64,000 nucleotides of DNA from Diospyros lotus (GCF_014633365.1 NC_068347.1:14840433-14904432); one strand, 5' to 3'. Counted from the stretch's first letter, positions 1-10,220 are shown. Translations and numbers: made by a program. The notes: generated by a model not told the origin, from the sequence alone.

Positions 1-583
1 CTTTCTTCTTCTTCTTCTTCTTCTTCTCTCGCGCGCGCGCTCATGTTCACTATCTTCCTCACGCGTCCAAGCCGCCTGCAACCACGCATGGCCGTGGCCG
101 GCCTTCACCATCCGACCCTCCGCTGGTCGCCGAGCTTGCCTCCGGCCATCATCGACCTCAACCAATAGTCGAGCGACCACCGCCAGTCGCAGTCGCCCTC
201 GGCTCACCTCCCCTGCGCTACAACTACCTGCTACCATGGTCGAACCTTGAGCTCTTAGCTGCTACCTCGCGCCACCGCGAACCAGCTCCATCACTAGCCC
301 CTGTCGCATCTACTCCACCGCCCGCAACCTCCGCTGTGCGTTGCTTTGCTCGGCTGCCATGGCCAAGCTCCTCTCGGCCAGCTTCCATGGCTAAAGCTAC
401 ATCAAGCCTCCCTCCTTCTCTCTCCCTCTCTATTTCCCCATCTCGGCCAGAAGCTTCAAGAAGCTTCAGTGAGAGACAAAAATATCAAATTTTTTTGATA
501 CTTAGCACACGCACCGCCTCTCATTTTAACAAATTAACTAATTTAATTAATTTAATTTCATTTAATTAATTGGGGATATTACA
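1..583 (-). mobile_element. Terminal part of a family B LTR, entering from outside the window
   Basis: The segment ends in GGGGATATTACA, the same TATTACA terminus as the two complete family B LTRs further right. It carries the pyrimidine microsatellite and GCC-rich block also seen inside the second of these. The bases just right of 583 read, on the minus strand, as a purine tract (GAGGAGGGG) directly before TGTAATATCC. That is how a polypurine tract meets a 3' LTR, so the element is probably on the minus strand with its interior to the right. The small ORF at 336-569 lies in LTR sequence and I do not call it a gene. Confidence 0.55.
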
Positions 584-1545
584 CCCCTCCTCAACATGCC
601 CATTCCCATCCCCTTCCCCACCCTCATCTGGGCTGGGTATACTATTCAATTCTCTTTCCCCGCCCTCATTGGGTAATAGGCCTCCATTCTCCCTTGTAAA
701 TTCATTAAAAAAAGATAAAAAATTAATTTTTTTTTCATAGTTTAATTCATTTCCTAGCAATTTTTTAGGCTACTTTTTAATTTCACTCGTTCATTACAAG
801 AAAAAAAAATATATCAAAACATACAAAAGTTTTCATCATTTTTACATAGCAACAAAATTGGCAAAGTAAGAAACAACCCAAATTACAAAGAGTAAAATCA
901 TCAATGTTTCAACAACTAGGTATCCAAAAAACCATGCATTCTAAAATCTAACATTCTAAGAGATGGAATAGTAAAGATATAAAATATATATATACGCGTA
1001 TACCATTTGTACCCTTATACAACCTGCACAAAGCTGGTTGTGAAGTAGCAGCAACAAGCATTACCAAAACAAAAAAAATGTGAGATACGAAACCAAACTA
1101 TCCACTAAGAAGGGAGAGGGGGGAATCCGAAAGACAAAAGCAACACCAAAGATTGAATCAAACCTTAAAAGATGGAACCAAAGTGTCCCAATGGCAATGA
1201 AGAGAGGCTAGCGGCCCAGTCACCCAGGGAGAGCAAGAGTTAGAGAGCCGGATCCAGTAGCCACAGATGCGACCTCCTCATCTACAGACCGAGAGGCTAG
1301 GGCGAGGGGGAGCGTGAGCCTTGAGCGAGAGTGAGAGCAAGAGGCGAGGTGAGTGAACTAGAGAGAGCCAGAGAGGGACAAGGGTTTATAGAAGGGAGAT
1401 CGGTTTGCATAAGAGGGAGACAGGTTTACAGAAAAAGTCATGCTACATGTACATCACTTTTGTACATCTTGGGCTACATAAAGGGGTATTATGACCAAAA
1501 TACCTCTCGCCTCCATGCGCCTCATGAGAGACTTTTTTGTAATTA
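584..1545. other. No gene recognised; AT-rich then purine-rich spacer
   Basis: A C-rich tract with CCCATTCCC-type repeats lies next to the LTR end, followed by AT-rich sequence to about 1080. From about 1100 to 1390 the plus strand is rich in GAGAG and AGAGAGCC. That would be a pyrimidine-rich leader if read from the minus strand, as in the transcribed parts of the LTRs elsewhere in this window. I see no protein family in any frame. Confidence 0.4.
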
Positions 1546-1585
1546 GTACACCTTTGTGTAGCACAAGGTGTACACAAAGGTGTAC
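1546..1585. repeat. Perfect 15-bp inverted repeat with 10-nt loop
   Basis: The left arm GTACACCTTTGTGTA (1546-1560) and the right arm TACACAAAGGTGTAC (1571-1585) are exact reverse complements around the loop GCACAAGGTG. The loop itself contains AGGTG, so GTACACCT/AGGTGTAC is nested inside the larger hairpin. No T-run follows directly. The role is unknown; it may be the tip of a foldback element. Confidence 0.85.
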
Positions 1586-1602
1586 CAACAACATTTTTCT
1601 TA

Positions 1603-1752
1603 CAGAAAGCACTGATTGGGGGTGGGCTTGGAAAAAATCTATGGGCCCCCAAAAATTTGAATAGGAATTATATGCCGATTTGAAGAAAGCACTGATTGGG
1701 GGTGGGCTTGGAAAAAATTTATGGGCCCAAAAAATTTGAATAGGAATTATAT
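1603..1752. repeat. Two-copy direct repeat, period about 81 bp
   Basis: A block starting AGAAAGCACTGATTGGGGG and ending TTTGAATAGGAATTATAT occurs twice, at about 1605-1675 and 1686-1752, with few differences (a C-to-T change and a shorter C-run in the second). The copies are nearly identical, so the duplication is probably young compared with the decayed surroundings. Confidence 0.8.
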
Positions 1753-2872
1753 TATTAAACATTAAAGTTGCATTTTTTTATTATTTTTAAATTATTTTTA
1801 TTTTTTAATTTTTTAAAATAATAAAAATATGTTTACTTTGTCATTTTTAAAAATAAAAAAAATTACAAAGAAAACCCAAAACAACAAAATATTGTTTTGA
1901 TTGTTTTCAAGCAAAATAATTTCTAAATTCAAAATATGAAAAACCCAATTCATTTTACATGTTTTTCCTTTAAAAAAGAAAAGAAAAAAAAAAAGAAAAC
2001 AAAATATTCTTAAATTTTAAAAATAAAATTATATATTTATTTAAAATTTAAAAAATATAGTATATCTGTATTCTAATTAAAAATATAAGATAATATATAG
2101 TATATTATTAAGTATATTACACATATTATGTATAATAATATTTAATATAAATTATTACTTAGATATCAGTAATTTATTAATCAAATTTATTATTTTATTT
2201 TAATATTAAAATTTTATTAAAAAGGGTTAATTTTATCATTTAATAATCAAATTCATTGAATAAAATAATTTTTTTCAAAATTTTAAAGTAAACAAATTTT
2301 CAAATTATCTATTTTAAGAAACAATTTTTTAAAATGACAAAAAAACCATGTTTTTTATTTTCTGAAAATAAATTATCAAAACAGAAAACTAAAAATGAAT
2401 TTAAAACTAAAAACTGAAAATTAAAAACGCAAAGAGAATACAGCCTAATATTATGAAGAATATTCAAACCTTGCATGTTTCAAAGAGCATATATGTTGTT
2501 GACAACTATAAGCTGTAATTGTTGAGGGAACAAGGCCTTGAAGGTTAATTGTTCAAATGTTCGATAAGAACAAGTTTTGATTTACATAATATAATTAGAT
2601 CAACAATGAAATGCTCTCACTTGAATGTACATAATCAACTTTAGATATTTCAGTAGGTTTAGAGACTAATATGAAAGCGCTCCTCCGCTAACATCTACCA
2701 ATCCAGTCACAGGTTTACTCTGTGATGCATTTTTCTAGTTGTGTTTCAAATTATGCCTTGGAGTCCTTTCCCTTTTAGTTTAGATGGTGAAGACTTGTAA
2801 ATAATTATACTTTAGACAAGCAAATAAAGTATTTTTTTCTCAATTAGTAAAGTTCATGGCAAAATGTTGGTC
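1753..2872. other. Very AT-rich stretch without recognisable genes
   Basis: Long runs of A/T with TATTAT and AAAAAT words and stops in all frames. I see no terminal repeats or coding similarity. Confidence 0.5.
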
Positions 2873-3801
2873 CTAATGATGGCAAATATATCCCAAGAGG
2901 GGGTGAATTGGGATTTGTATAAAAGTTTGATAATTTAAAACTTTGATTGATGGTAGAATACTATGTTTCGAAATATAGGATATATGTTTCGAAATAAACC
3001 TCTCTGTTAAGTAGGTTTCGAAACCTACTATATATGTTTCGAAATATACTTTATTGTTTTAGTTTGTTTCGAAATCTATGAGGTATGTTTCGAAATACAA
3101 CTTACAGTTTTACTTGTTATGAAATTTCTTAGCTTGTGTTTCAAAATAATGATCTTTGGCAAAAATGATTTGCATAAGTAAGAGTATACCAAAAATGTTT
3201 GTATATCAAAGATATGTTTAAATGTATATATATAAACCTATGCTCAAGGAAAAATATATTTTAGTCTTTAATAACAAATCTTATGAAAGCATGAGCAATA
3301 GACAATAATTGTAAACAAAATCGAAAGAATGATTGCACACAAGATATATAGTGGTTCGGCACCTCGCTTACTCCACTACCTTCAAACTTACCCACTTGAA
3401 GGATTTTTCAATTCCAATCACTTTTACTAGTGATCAATCACAACAAGGGTTTTACCATGGTTCACCTTAAAACCTTGTACAATGAGTTTTTACGGGCTCA
3501 ACTCAAACCTTACACCAAGTGAGTTTTAAGCTCAACTCAAACCTTTGACACAATGAGTTTTAGGCTCAACTCAAACCTTTCACCATAATGAGTTTTAGGC
3601 TAAACTCAAACCTTACAATATTAACAAGATAAATAAAACTTATCTTTACAGCCCAATGAAATTTATAGAAATGAAATGCCTTAGCAATGGCTGCACAAAC
3701 CTCTAAGCTTGAGGTGAGGAGAGCTGAAAAGATGAGACTCGTTGTTTGCACTTGCTTCTCCTTTCACACTTGCAATGCACAAGATTAACATGTAGATAGA
3801 T
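2873..3801. mobile_element. Decayed retrotransposon non-coding relic
   Basis: It opens with CCCAAGAGGGGGTGAATTGGG and later contains TAGTGGTTCGGCACCTCGC. These are phrases I associate, from memory, with non-coding parts of plant LTR retrotransposons, perhaps Copia/Sirevirus. At 3480-3615 the words AATGAGTTTTAGGCTCAACTCAAACCTT recur four times in variant form at roughly 40-50 bp. There is no ORF of note. The family name is an inference. Confidence 0.4.
2963..3145. repeat. Array of TTTCGAAA palindromes
   Basis: The 8-bp palindrome TTTCGAAA, usually inside GTTTCGAAATA, occurs seven times exactly in under 150 bp, at irregular spacings. Two flanking decayed forms (TATGAAATTT, GTTTCAAAAT) look like C-to-T losses of the central CpG. 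The layout resembles the ATCCGGAT arrays in the family A LTRs. Confidence 0.75.
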
Positions 3802-4790
3802 TGTAAGCACCCCCACTCAGATATCCCAACCACCTGATCTACACAAACGGGAGCGCTTACTGAAGGAGAAAGAATGAAACACAAGACAAGAACTACTCTG
3901 GCATGCATACACAAAAATAAGAACAGCGAAAGCGAAGCTAAACACATGCATGCACTACGGGGACTCCACTAGCACAACAGTCACAAGATAAATAAATGAA
4001 TACAGACTCTTATGCCGACATACACGAGACACAAGAAATGACCTGGCACAGTAAAAAATAATAGAATAAATCCTACTCAGACATCACAAATGACGGGGAC
4101 TGATAGGACTGCCTGTACACCATACTGACTCTACCGCTTAATGCTGACTCCCTCACTCGGACCCATGCTGCCACTACTTGGAATGATGGAAAGCAAAGTG
4201 AGTCGAGAGACTCAGCAAGCATAAGGAAAGAAAGGCTAAAGGCTATATAAATCTAATAAACTCTCCCCAGAACACCAACCCCTAAGCACACACAAGTCAT
4301 GAGATGCTACAACACAACAGTATAGCATAATAAAAGCACATACCGGTCCTTGGAGCCCATATAAGACACACGACACCCAAGTCCCATACCAACCTGCCGC
4401 TGCCCTGGAAGGAAACAAATACCTCTAGCAAACCTGTGCGCGTCGTCCCTGGTCGGTGCTCCCGTCACCCGAATGCTCATGTCGGTCCTCCCAACACCTG
4501 AGCTAAAGAATAACCGAGCCATAGGCTCTCTCAAAACGGTCCTCTCATCCGAGATCTATGAACCGCCGGTAACCATGTAATGCATATAAATATGCAATGG
4601 CGTAGTGAGCATCAACGTGATACATTGGCGCCCATACATCCAGGCATCAGGCCATGCTCTGCCCACATAGTAAATCACACGCGATGCATATGCCCGTGCC
4701 AGATGCAATCTAACCGTACTAGAATGTCCGTGTCCAAGCATACTTAATAAATGAATACCCCAATATGCATCCCGTACCCATGTGCATATC
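3802..4790 (-). mobile_element. Truncated LTR ('family D'), related in layout to family A
   Basis: It starts TGTAAGCACCCCCACTCAG, close in form to the family A terminus TGTAACACCCCCTCTCC. It shares landmarks in the same order: GACTCAGCAAGCATAAGG, then GCACATACCGG, then a GTGAGCAT-type segment. It stops without a matching CA end or TSD at about 4790, where sequence starting TATAACGACCC begins, so it is probably truncated. Orientation is inferred from family A. Confidence 0.45.
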
Positions 4791-5760
4791 TATAACGACC
4801 CTAAAGTGGGTCTAGGTGTTTTAATACTTGACATAAAGGTAATATTAACTAAAATGTAACTCTAAGTATTTTTTTTAATGCTTAATGATAAATTTCCTTG
4901 GTGACACATAAATAATTTTAGATTGCATAATTTTATTTTATGGTGCATGGAATCAGAAATTAAGTGAAAGGGTCTCAATTAAATAGTTAATGAGATGTCT
5001 AACCCAAGTAAAAAATTAAGCCTGGTGGGCTTGGAAAATATGTATATGGGATACATGTGATTTGGGTTTAGGCCCATGGTGAGAAATAATTTGGAAATAG
5101 AAGGTTTGATGGTGTAATAAGAAAATGGGGAAAAGAAAATAAATTAAGTAGCATTTGTCAATCAAGCCCTTGGATATTTTTGTTTGTAATATGAAAGAGG
5201 GTCATTTCAGTAAATTATGGAGCTAGCGTGCAGACCTGTACGCACTCCTTTTTTCTAGCAGCCTCTATGCGCAAATATCCTATTTCAGTGCAAGGTGTAT
5301 CCCTTCTTTTTGAATGCACTATTCCATTGCTTCTTTAGTCCCTCTCCGTGTTCTTCTTCTTCTTCACCTTCTCCATCCTATTTCGTCACTTCTATTTGCT
5401 ATTGTTGTATACTTCCTAGGCCCGAGTGGAATTTCTGTCTGATTTTTTTTGCATTCTCAACAATCAAGTTCTCCTGCTAATTAGTGGTTAATTTTGTAAA
5501 AATTCTGTTATAATTACAACCTTCTTTTGATTTTAAAATTAGCTTAAATTATATATTAATATATATATTATGGTTATATGCAAGTTTAAATTGAAAAATG
5601 AATGAAATGAAGTTCTAAAATAAAATTTAAAAATAATAATAATAATAATACATATATAAATATATATAATACATACACATCAATACATGCGTGCATATAT
5701 ATATAATATATAATATAATCTAATATATATGTGTCATGCGTAATACATATATATATAATA
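4791..5760. other. AT-rich spacer, possible decayed LTR start at its left edge
   Basis: TATAACGACCCTAAAGTGGG at 4791 looks like a decayed LTR start (TGTAACGACCC) on the plus strand, but I find no matching end. The rest holds an AAT microsatellite (about 5630-5650) and TATATA runs at 5560-5770. No gene seen. Confidence 0.35.
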
Positions 5761-6071
5761 TATAATCTATTAATAACACTCAATTGTTGCTTGAAGGCAT
5801 GAAGAATGTGGGCTTGAAGACTCAAATTCGATTGAAGGATGAAGAATTCAAATCCAGCCCATGAAGAATTAATGGCCCAGCACATGAACCATTAAATTGA
5901 AGGCCCAAGGCCCAGCACATGTTTAAAGCCCAATTTGAGCAACCCATGGAAGACATCATTTGGAGAAGACCCAAACATTTTTTTTTTTAATCCTAATGAA
6001 GATCAAAAACCCAATTATAGAAATTTATTATTTTTCTTATTTTTAAATATTTATTTTATGAGTGCTTTATT

Positions 6072-6215
6072 AGGTGTGTTTTTTTTAGCTAAAATCCATT
6101 TAACTTTATGTGTGTATTATAGATAAAATCCATTTAACTTTAGGTGTGTATTTTAGCTAAAATCAATTTAACTTTAGGTGTGTATTATAGTTAAAATCCA
6201 TTTAACTTTAAGTGT
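6072..6215. repeat. Short tandem array, about 37-bp unit, four copies
   Basis: The core AAAATCCATTTAACTTTAGG followed by TGTGTATTATAG recurs four times with small changes between about 6072 and 6215, directly upstream of a TATA box. Confidence 0.8.
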
Positions 6216-6289
6216 GTGAGTGCCCATTAGATATAATTATGTCTAATTGAATAATTGAAATTGTGTGGTTTGTATTGCATCTTGGGGGC

Positions 6290-6297
6290 TATAAATA
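6290..6297 (+). promoter_or_regulatory. TATA box just upstream of the Tat insertion
   Basis: GGGGGCTATAAATAGC is a strong plant TATA box. The Tat element starts at 6330, about 35 bp downstream, where transcription would begin. Confidence 0.6.
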
Positions 6298-6382
6298 GCT
6301 CACTTGGTTACACTTATAAGGGTGATTATTGTTATGCGTGAAGATACTGAAGAGCGATGCAAGCATGGCAGCCCGAAAAAAT

Positions 6383-6415
6383 GCCACGTGGCGGCCTGAG
6401 GAAGTGCCACGTGGC
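6383..6415. promoter_or_regulatory. Paired G-box palindromes in U3 of the 5' LTR
   Basis: GCCACGTGGC occurs at 6383-6392 and 6406-6415 inside a 23-bp tandem repeat; the pair is kept in the 3' LTR at 17479-17488 and 17502-17511. CACGTG is the core bound by plant bZIP and bHLH factors. A further CCACGTGCCACGTG lies at 7127-7140, closer to the TATA box. Function is inferred. Confidence 0.55.
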
Positions 6416-6529
6416 GGCCTGGGTAACCAAAGGAGGCCACCCAGGGGCGCGGGCGCGCCTAGCGCGGCCCTCCGCGCTCGCGCAGCCCCGCACTCGCCTG
6501 GCGGAGGCCGCGCCCCTATCCTGCGGGGG

Positions 6530-6860
6530 CCACCCCCGAGTGAGGGTCACTCGGGGGTAGGGTACCGCCAAGTGCCCCCCCTAGGGGGTGCTCAGCTGCG
6601 CACGGCTGCGGGCGCGCAGCCGCGCGCGCGCCCCTACACAAAGGCGACCGAGCACATTTGCGCGCGGTCCTCCCCCGAGAGAGGGTCACTCGGGGGTGAG
6701 GTACCCTCGAGTGCCCCCGCCCGGGGGCACCCAGCTGCGCGGGCGCAGCTGGGCGTGCACACGGCCACGCGCACGCAGCCGCGCGCGCCCCTGCACAAGG
6801 GCGGCCGCGCGCATTTGCGCGCGGTCCTCCCCCCCGAGAGAGGGTCACTCGGGGGTGAGG
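6530..6860. repeat. GC-rich tandem blocks in the 5' LTR
   Basis: The word GAGGGTCACTCGGGGGT recurs at 6542, 6681 and 6840 (spacings 139 and 159), each followed by a similar block of CCCGAGTGCCCCC, GCGCGGGCGCAGC and GCGCATTTGCGCGCGGTCC. The 3' LTR carries the same blocks with different indels. Confidence 0.75.
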
Positions 6861-7270
6861 TTCCCCCGAGTGCACCCCCCCTGTGCACAGGCGGCCCCGC
6901 GCGCCCTTGCCGGCGGGCGGCCGCGCACACCCTGCTCGCGGCCGCCCGCGCACGCAGCCGCCCGTGGGCGCAGCCGCTCACACGCACAGCCTCCCGCGCG
7001 CGCCCTCGCGCACGCCCCCCTTTCGCACCCGGTCCCATGCACTTGCGCGCACGACCCCTCGTGCTCTCCTTGCCTACACTCGTGCAAACCCCCGAGTGAG
7101 GGTCACCCAAGGCGCCACACTGACATCCACGTGCCACGTGCCCCCTATCCTTGTGCCACCGCCTCCAAGAAACTCGGCCTAAGGCTATTCCCGCAAGACT
7201 TGGTCAAAGCCTCTCCGAGATTCTTGCCACAAAACTCGGAACACGCGACACATGGATGCCCCTCTTGTTG

Positions 7271-7280
7271 CTATAAATAG
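7271..7280 (+). promoter_or_regulatory. TATA box of the 5' LTR
   Basis: CTATAAATAG, followed about 30 bp later by CATTCGGTATGCAATC, where the genomic RNA would start. An identical box lies in the 3' LTR at 18382-18391. Confidence 0.75.
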
Positions 7281-7585
7281 GAGGTCACTTTCCCTCATTC
7301 GGTATGCAATCTCTAACTCTCGCATTTACTCTCTTACTTTCGAATACTCAATTTCTACGGTGATCTAACTTAGGCATCGGAGGGTCCGCGCGGGGACTTT
7401 CGCCCGCGCTCCTAACCGATTTATTCTCTAATAGGTCATCCATCGCTCGGAAACACCTCCGGAGACTCATCCATCGCTCGAAAATGCCCTACGAGACTCA
7501 CTCATCGCTCAGATACGCCAGACGAGGGTCATCCATCGGTGGTTTCCCATTTTATAAATTTATTGTTGTAATCGTGTAACAACAA

Positions 7586-7603
7586 TTGGCGCCGTCTGTG
7601 GGA
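7586..7603 (+). other. Primer binding site of the Tat element
   Basis: TTGGCGCCGTCTGTGGGA begins one base after the LTR end at 7584. The TGGCGCCGTCTGTGGG form is common in plant Tat elements; I do not assign the tRNA. Confidence 0.8.
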
Positions 7604-7639
7604 GACGCAAACAAAAAGCTACAGAACTATTTCCTCACT

Positions 7640-9403
7640 ATGGCTCAAACTCGAAGTAATCGTCAGACCCTCTCCCGGGGTGCCCAATCACCTCGACGAG
7701 AGACCCTCGCTCGAGCAGAAGAACAACATCCATCTGCTCATGAGGGCCAACTACCCCTCACCCATGGGGGCCATCCGCCCCTCACCCATGGGGGCCAACC
7801 ATCCCTCACTCACCAGCAGCAACCTCTTCCAGAGCCCTCTCATCCATTGGGGGTACAACTTCAAGTGCCGCCCATTACTACCCCGCATGTTCTCTCAGGA
7901 CCCTACCCAGGGATACAAGTCCCACCCGTCGTTCCTTGGGCGGAGCATGAGGCTCTACGACAGCAACATTCTGAAGGAATGCAAGCCCTTCGGGAAATGG
8001 GGGGCATCTTGCAAAGTTTGGTTCCTCACGGGACAATCCCAGAGATATTAAGAAAGTTTATGCTAGAGACAGTTCCCTCCCACAGAGCACGTCAGGAGGT
8101 ACCGGGGGATGGCTCCTACAGAGAAGTGAGCTCGGAAAACCACGCTCAACATGTCCATACTCGAAACGATCCGCCAAGATCCCCTTTTAGAGGAGCTCAT
8201 AGCCAAATCTCTCAACAACGAGAAAAACGAGGAGCAACTGATCATCGAAAGACTGAAAGGCGAAGCCCACAGAGAGGAAGATACTCTGAAACGGTAGCCA
8301 GCACCCTTATGGAAAAAGATCGGGATTCTAGACAAAGAGATGGACTTGATGACAACCCTACCGCATTTAGTGCACGAGAGACAGCCGACATGAAAAAAAT
8401 GATAGAGCGGGTACTACAACAGAATAAGTTATTACCTGCTCCCGAGGAACAATCCCGAGGAAAGCTACCATTCGTGGCAGAAGTAATGGAGAAGCCTTTG
8501 CCGAGAAAGTTCAAAATGCCTCAGATAAACCCTTATTCAGGCAAAGACGATCCCTATGATCACGTGCAAAATTATGAATCTCTAATGATGCTTCATGGAT
8601 GGGACGATGAGATAATGTGTAGGGCATTCCCCTTAACCTTAACTGGGCACGCTCGGGCCTGGTTTAATGGTTTACCCGAAACATCCATTTCTTCATTCAG
8701 GCAGTTAAAAACAGAGTTCATAAAGGCATTCATTATCAATAGTCAAAGGAAGAAAGATGCCACATACCTTCTTAGTATTCGGCAAGGGCATAAGGAAACC
8801 CTACGTCACTACGTGGATAGGTTTCGGAATGCCACGCTTGAGATTTGCAATTTGCCTGTAGAAATGGCTGTGTCCGCTATGTTTCAAGGAACACGACTAC
8901 CCCCCTTGCAAGAATCATTGTCTCTAGACCCGCCGAAGTCTTTAGCAGACTTGTTCGTCAGAGCCAATAAGTACATACTCCACACAGAAATGATGAGAAC
9001 GATAGGGGGAAATGAAGATGGAGAAAGGAAAAGAAAAGAGCGAGATAATGAAGAAGGACCGAATCAACGAAAAGAACGAACCAAGAGGTCAGATACGGTT
9101 GGACCACAATTCCATCATTACACTAGGCTCAATCAACCCCGGTCAACTATACTGGCAGCAGTAGAGGGGTCGGGCCTTCTCCAGCTTCCGAAAAAGCCAG
9201 ACCGTCCCATGGGGAGAAATCAAGAAGAATACTGCAGATACCACCAGATTCGAGGGCACTCCACTGACCAGTGTAGGGAGTTAAAAAACCAGATCGAAGC
9301 GCTCATTCGAGAAGGGCACTTGCAAAGGTATGTAAGGACTGAAGGAAGAAACGACCGAGATCGGCAGAGAATGGAGGAAAGACCCGAGGGTCAAGATAGA
9401 TGA
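7640..9403 (+). CDS. gag: Gag polyprotein (capsid/nucleocapsid) of the Tat element
   Basis: Structural protein that packages element RNA in cytoplasmic particles. I take the ATG at 7640 (MAQTRSNRQTLSRG), because the same frame upstream runs through the primer binding site; that gives 587 residues. The first 280 or so residues are low-complexity, with the repeat LTHGG(Q/H)PPLTH near the N-terminus. A Retrotrans_gag-type domain follows at about 287-437, with ...NPYSGKDDPYDHVQNYES, HARAWFNGLPE and FRQLKTEFIKAF. Near residues 530-555 lies a C-x2-H...H-x4-C knuckle (YCRYHQIRGHSTDQC), the Tat version of the zinc knuckle. The TGA at 9401 probably arose from CGA by CpG deamination. A second break, a one-base shift, lies in the C-run just downstream, so gag and protease are now in different frames. 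Confidence 0.9.
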   Translation: MAQTRSNRQTLSRGAQSPRRETLARAEEQHPSAHEGQLPLTHGGHPPLTHGGQPSLTHQQQPLPEPSHPLGVQLQVPPITTPHVLSGPYPGIQVPPVVPWAEHEALRQQHSEGMQALREMGGILQSLVPHGTIPEILRKFMLETVPSHRARQEVPGDGSYREVSSENHAQHVHTRNDPPRSPFRGAHSQISQQREKRGATDHRKTERRSPQRGRYSETVASTLMEKDRDSRQRDGLDDNPTAFSARETADMKKMIERVLQQNKLLPAPEEQSRGKLPFVAEVMEKPLPRKFKMPQINPYSGKDDPYDHVQNYESLMMLHGWDDEIMCRAFPLTLTGHARAWFNGLPETSISSFRQLKTEFIKAFIINSQRKKDATYLLSIRQGHKETLRHYVDRFRNATLEICNLPVEMAVSAMFQGTRLPPLQESLSLDPPKSLADLFVRANKYILHTEMMRTIGGNEDGERKRKERDNEEGPNQRKERTKRSDTVGPQFHHYTRLNQPRSTILAAVEGSGLLQLPKKPDRPMGRNQEEYCRYHQIRGHSTDQCRELKNQIEALIREGHLQRYVRTEGRNDRDRQRMEERPEGQDR

Positions 9404-9416
9404 AATTTGCGGCAGA

Positions 9417-10220
9417 ATGAAGACAGAATTATACCCCCCCCCCGACAATGAGCCGACACATCAAGCCATTCATGTCATCTCTGGGGGCGAGACTCTAGCT
9501 GGGGATACTTCTTCTTCTCGAAAAGCCTACGCTCGTCAAGCCTACCAGGTCAATTCAGTGATGGAGACAAGAGAAGACGAGGAGCCCATCACATTCACCC
9601 CCGCTGATAGGGGAGATATAATACTCCCGCATGACGACCCAATGGTAATTTCTGCAATTGTCGCCAAACACCCTGTCAGTAGAATCTTGGTGGATAGCGG
9701 CAGCTCTGTTAATCTGATCTATTGGAATTGTTTCGAGCAAATGCGTATGTCCCCTGACCGATTGAAAAGAGTGTCATCTCCCTTGTATAGCTTCACTGGG
9801 GAAGCTGTCCCAGTGGAGGGATCTGTTCAATTGCCAGTCACGTTAGGTGTCGACCCTCAAAGTGTGACCCGACAGGCAAATTTTATGGTGGTCAAAGCCC
9901 CTTCAGCAGCATATAACATGATTTTAGGACGACCGCTCCTCAACGATATGAGAGCTGTAGTGTCCTCTTGCTACCTATTAATGAAGTTCCCCACGCTCTC
10001 AGGAGTGGGGCAAGTTCAGGGAGATCAGAGGAAGGCGAGGTCCTGTTATGTGTCATCTACAAAAGGAAAAAGGACAGAAGAGACTTTGTCTATTGCTGAG
10101 AAAGCTATACACAAATCCTTGGAAGAAGAGATTGCTCGCAAGCCCCAACCAGTGGAAGAGTTAGAAGCGATACACTTAAGCGATGCAGACCCCGAGAAGT
10201 TGGCGTATGTTGGCACATAG
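9417..10220 (+). CDS. pro: Aspartic protease domain of the Tat polyprotein
   Basis: Retropepsin segment that would cleave the polyprotein. The active site DSGSS is at residue 93 of this frame (nt 9693), preceded by RILV, and the ILGRP motif typical of the C-terminal side of retroelement proteases lies at about residue 168. The N-terminal stretch around HVISGG links gag to protease in Tat elements. It was not an independent gene: the ATG used here follows a decayed junction, and the frame is closed by TAG at 10218-10220, which probably replaced CAG (a CHG-context C-to-T change). The same frame continues open into reverse transcriptase directly after that stop. Confidence 0.85.
   Translation: MKTELYPPPDNEPTHQAIHVISGGETLAGDTSSSRKAYARQAYQVNSVMETREDEEPITFTPADRGDIILPHDDPMVISAIVAKHPVSRILVDSGSSVNLIYWNCFEQMRMSPDRLKRVSSPLYSFTGEAVPVEGSVQLPVTLGVDPQSVTRQANFMVVKAPSAAYNMILGRPLLNDMRAVVSSCYLLMKFPTLSGVGQVQGDQRKARSCYVSSTKGKRTEETLSIAEKAIHKSLEEEIARKPQPVEELEAIHLSDADPEKLAYVGT
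9434..9443 (+). other. Ten-C homopolymer at the gag/protease frame change
   Basis: The gag frame and the protease frame differ by one base, and the only slippery tract between them is this C10 run. A one-base expansion here would account for the shift. A programmed frameshift is the alternative, but C10 is not a known programmed site in this lineage. Confidence 0.55.

Larger units (their letters stand above)
5761..6329 (+). mobile_element. Upstream half of an older LTR-like sequence, split by the Tat element
   Basis: The sequence has GGCCCAGCACATG repeats, a short tandem array (6072-6215) and a TATA box (6290-6297). It resumes at 18763 beyond the Tat insertion with a pyrimidine-rich leader. 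A TATA box, leader and repeat-rich upstream region are what an LTR promoter looks like, but I cannot place its ends or family. A host promoter is the alternative. Confidence 0.4.
6330..7584 (+). mobile_element. 5' LTR of the Tat element
   Basis: 1,255 bp, TG...CA. It contains two G-box palindromes, a very GC-rich core of tandem blocks (about 6420-7090), a TATA box at 7271-7280 and a 3' part with CATCCATCGCTCGG-type repeats. The open frames in the GC-rich core follow from the lack of AT-rich stop codons and exist on both strands, so I do not call them genes. Confidence 0.92.

Noticed and set aside
6329..7280. Long GC-rich open frames on both strands of the 5' LTR (and again at 17619-18391)
   Set aside because: They lie inside LTRs, occur on both strands at once, have Ala/Arg/Pro-rich low-complexity products and are explained by GC-rich repeats that lack stop codons.
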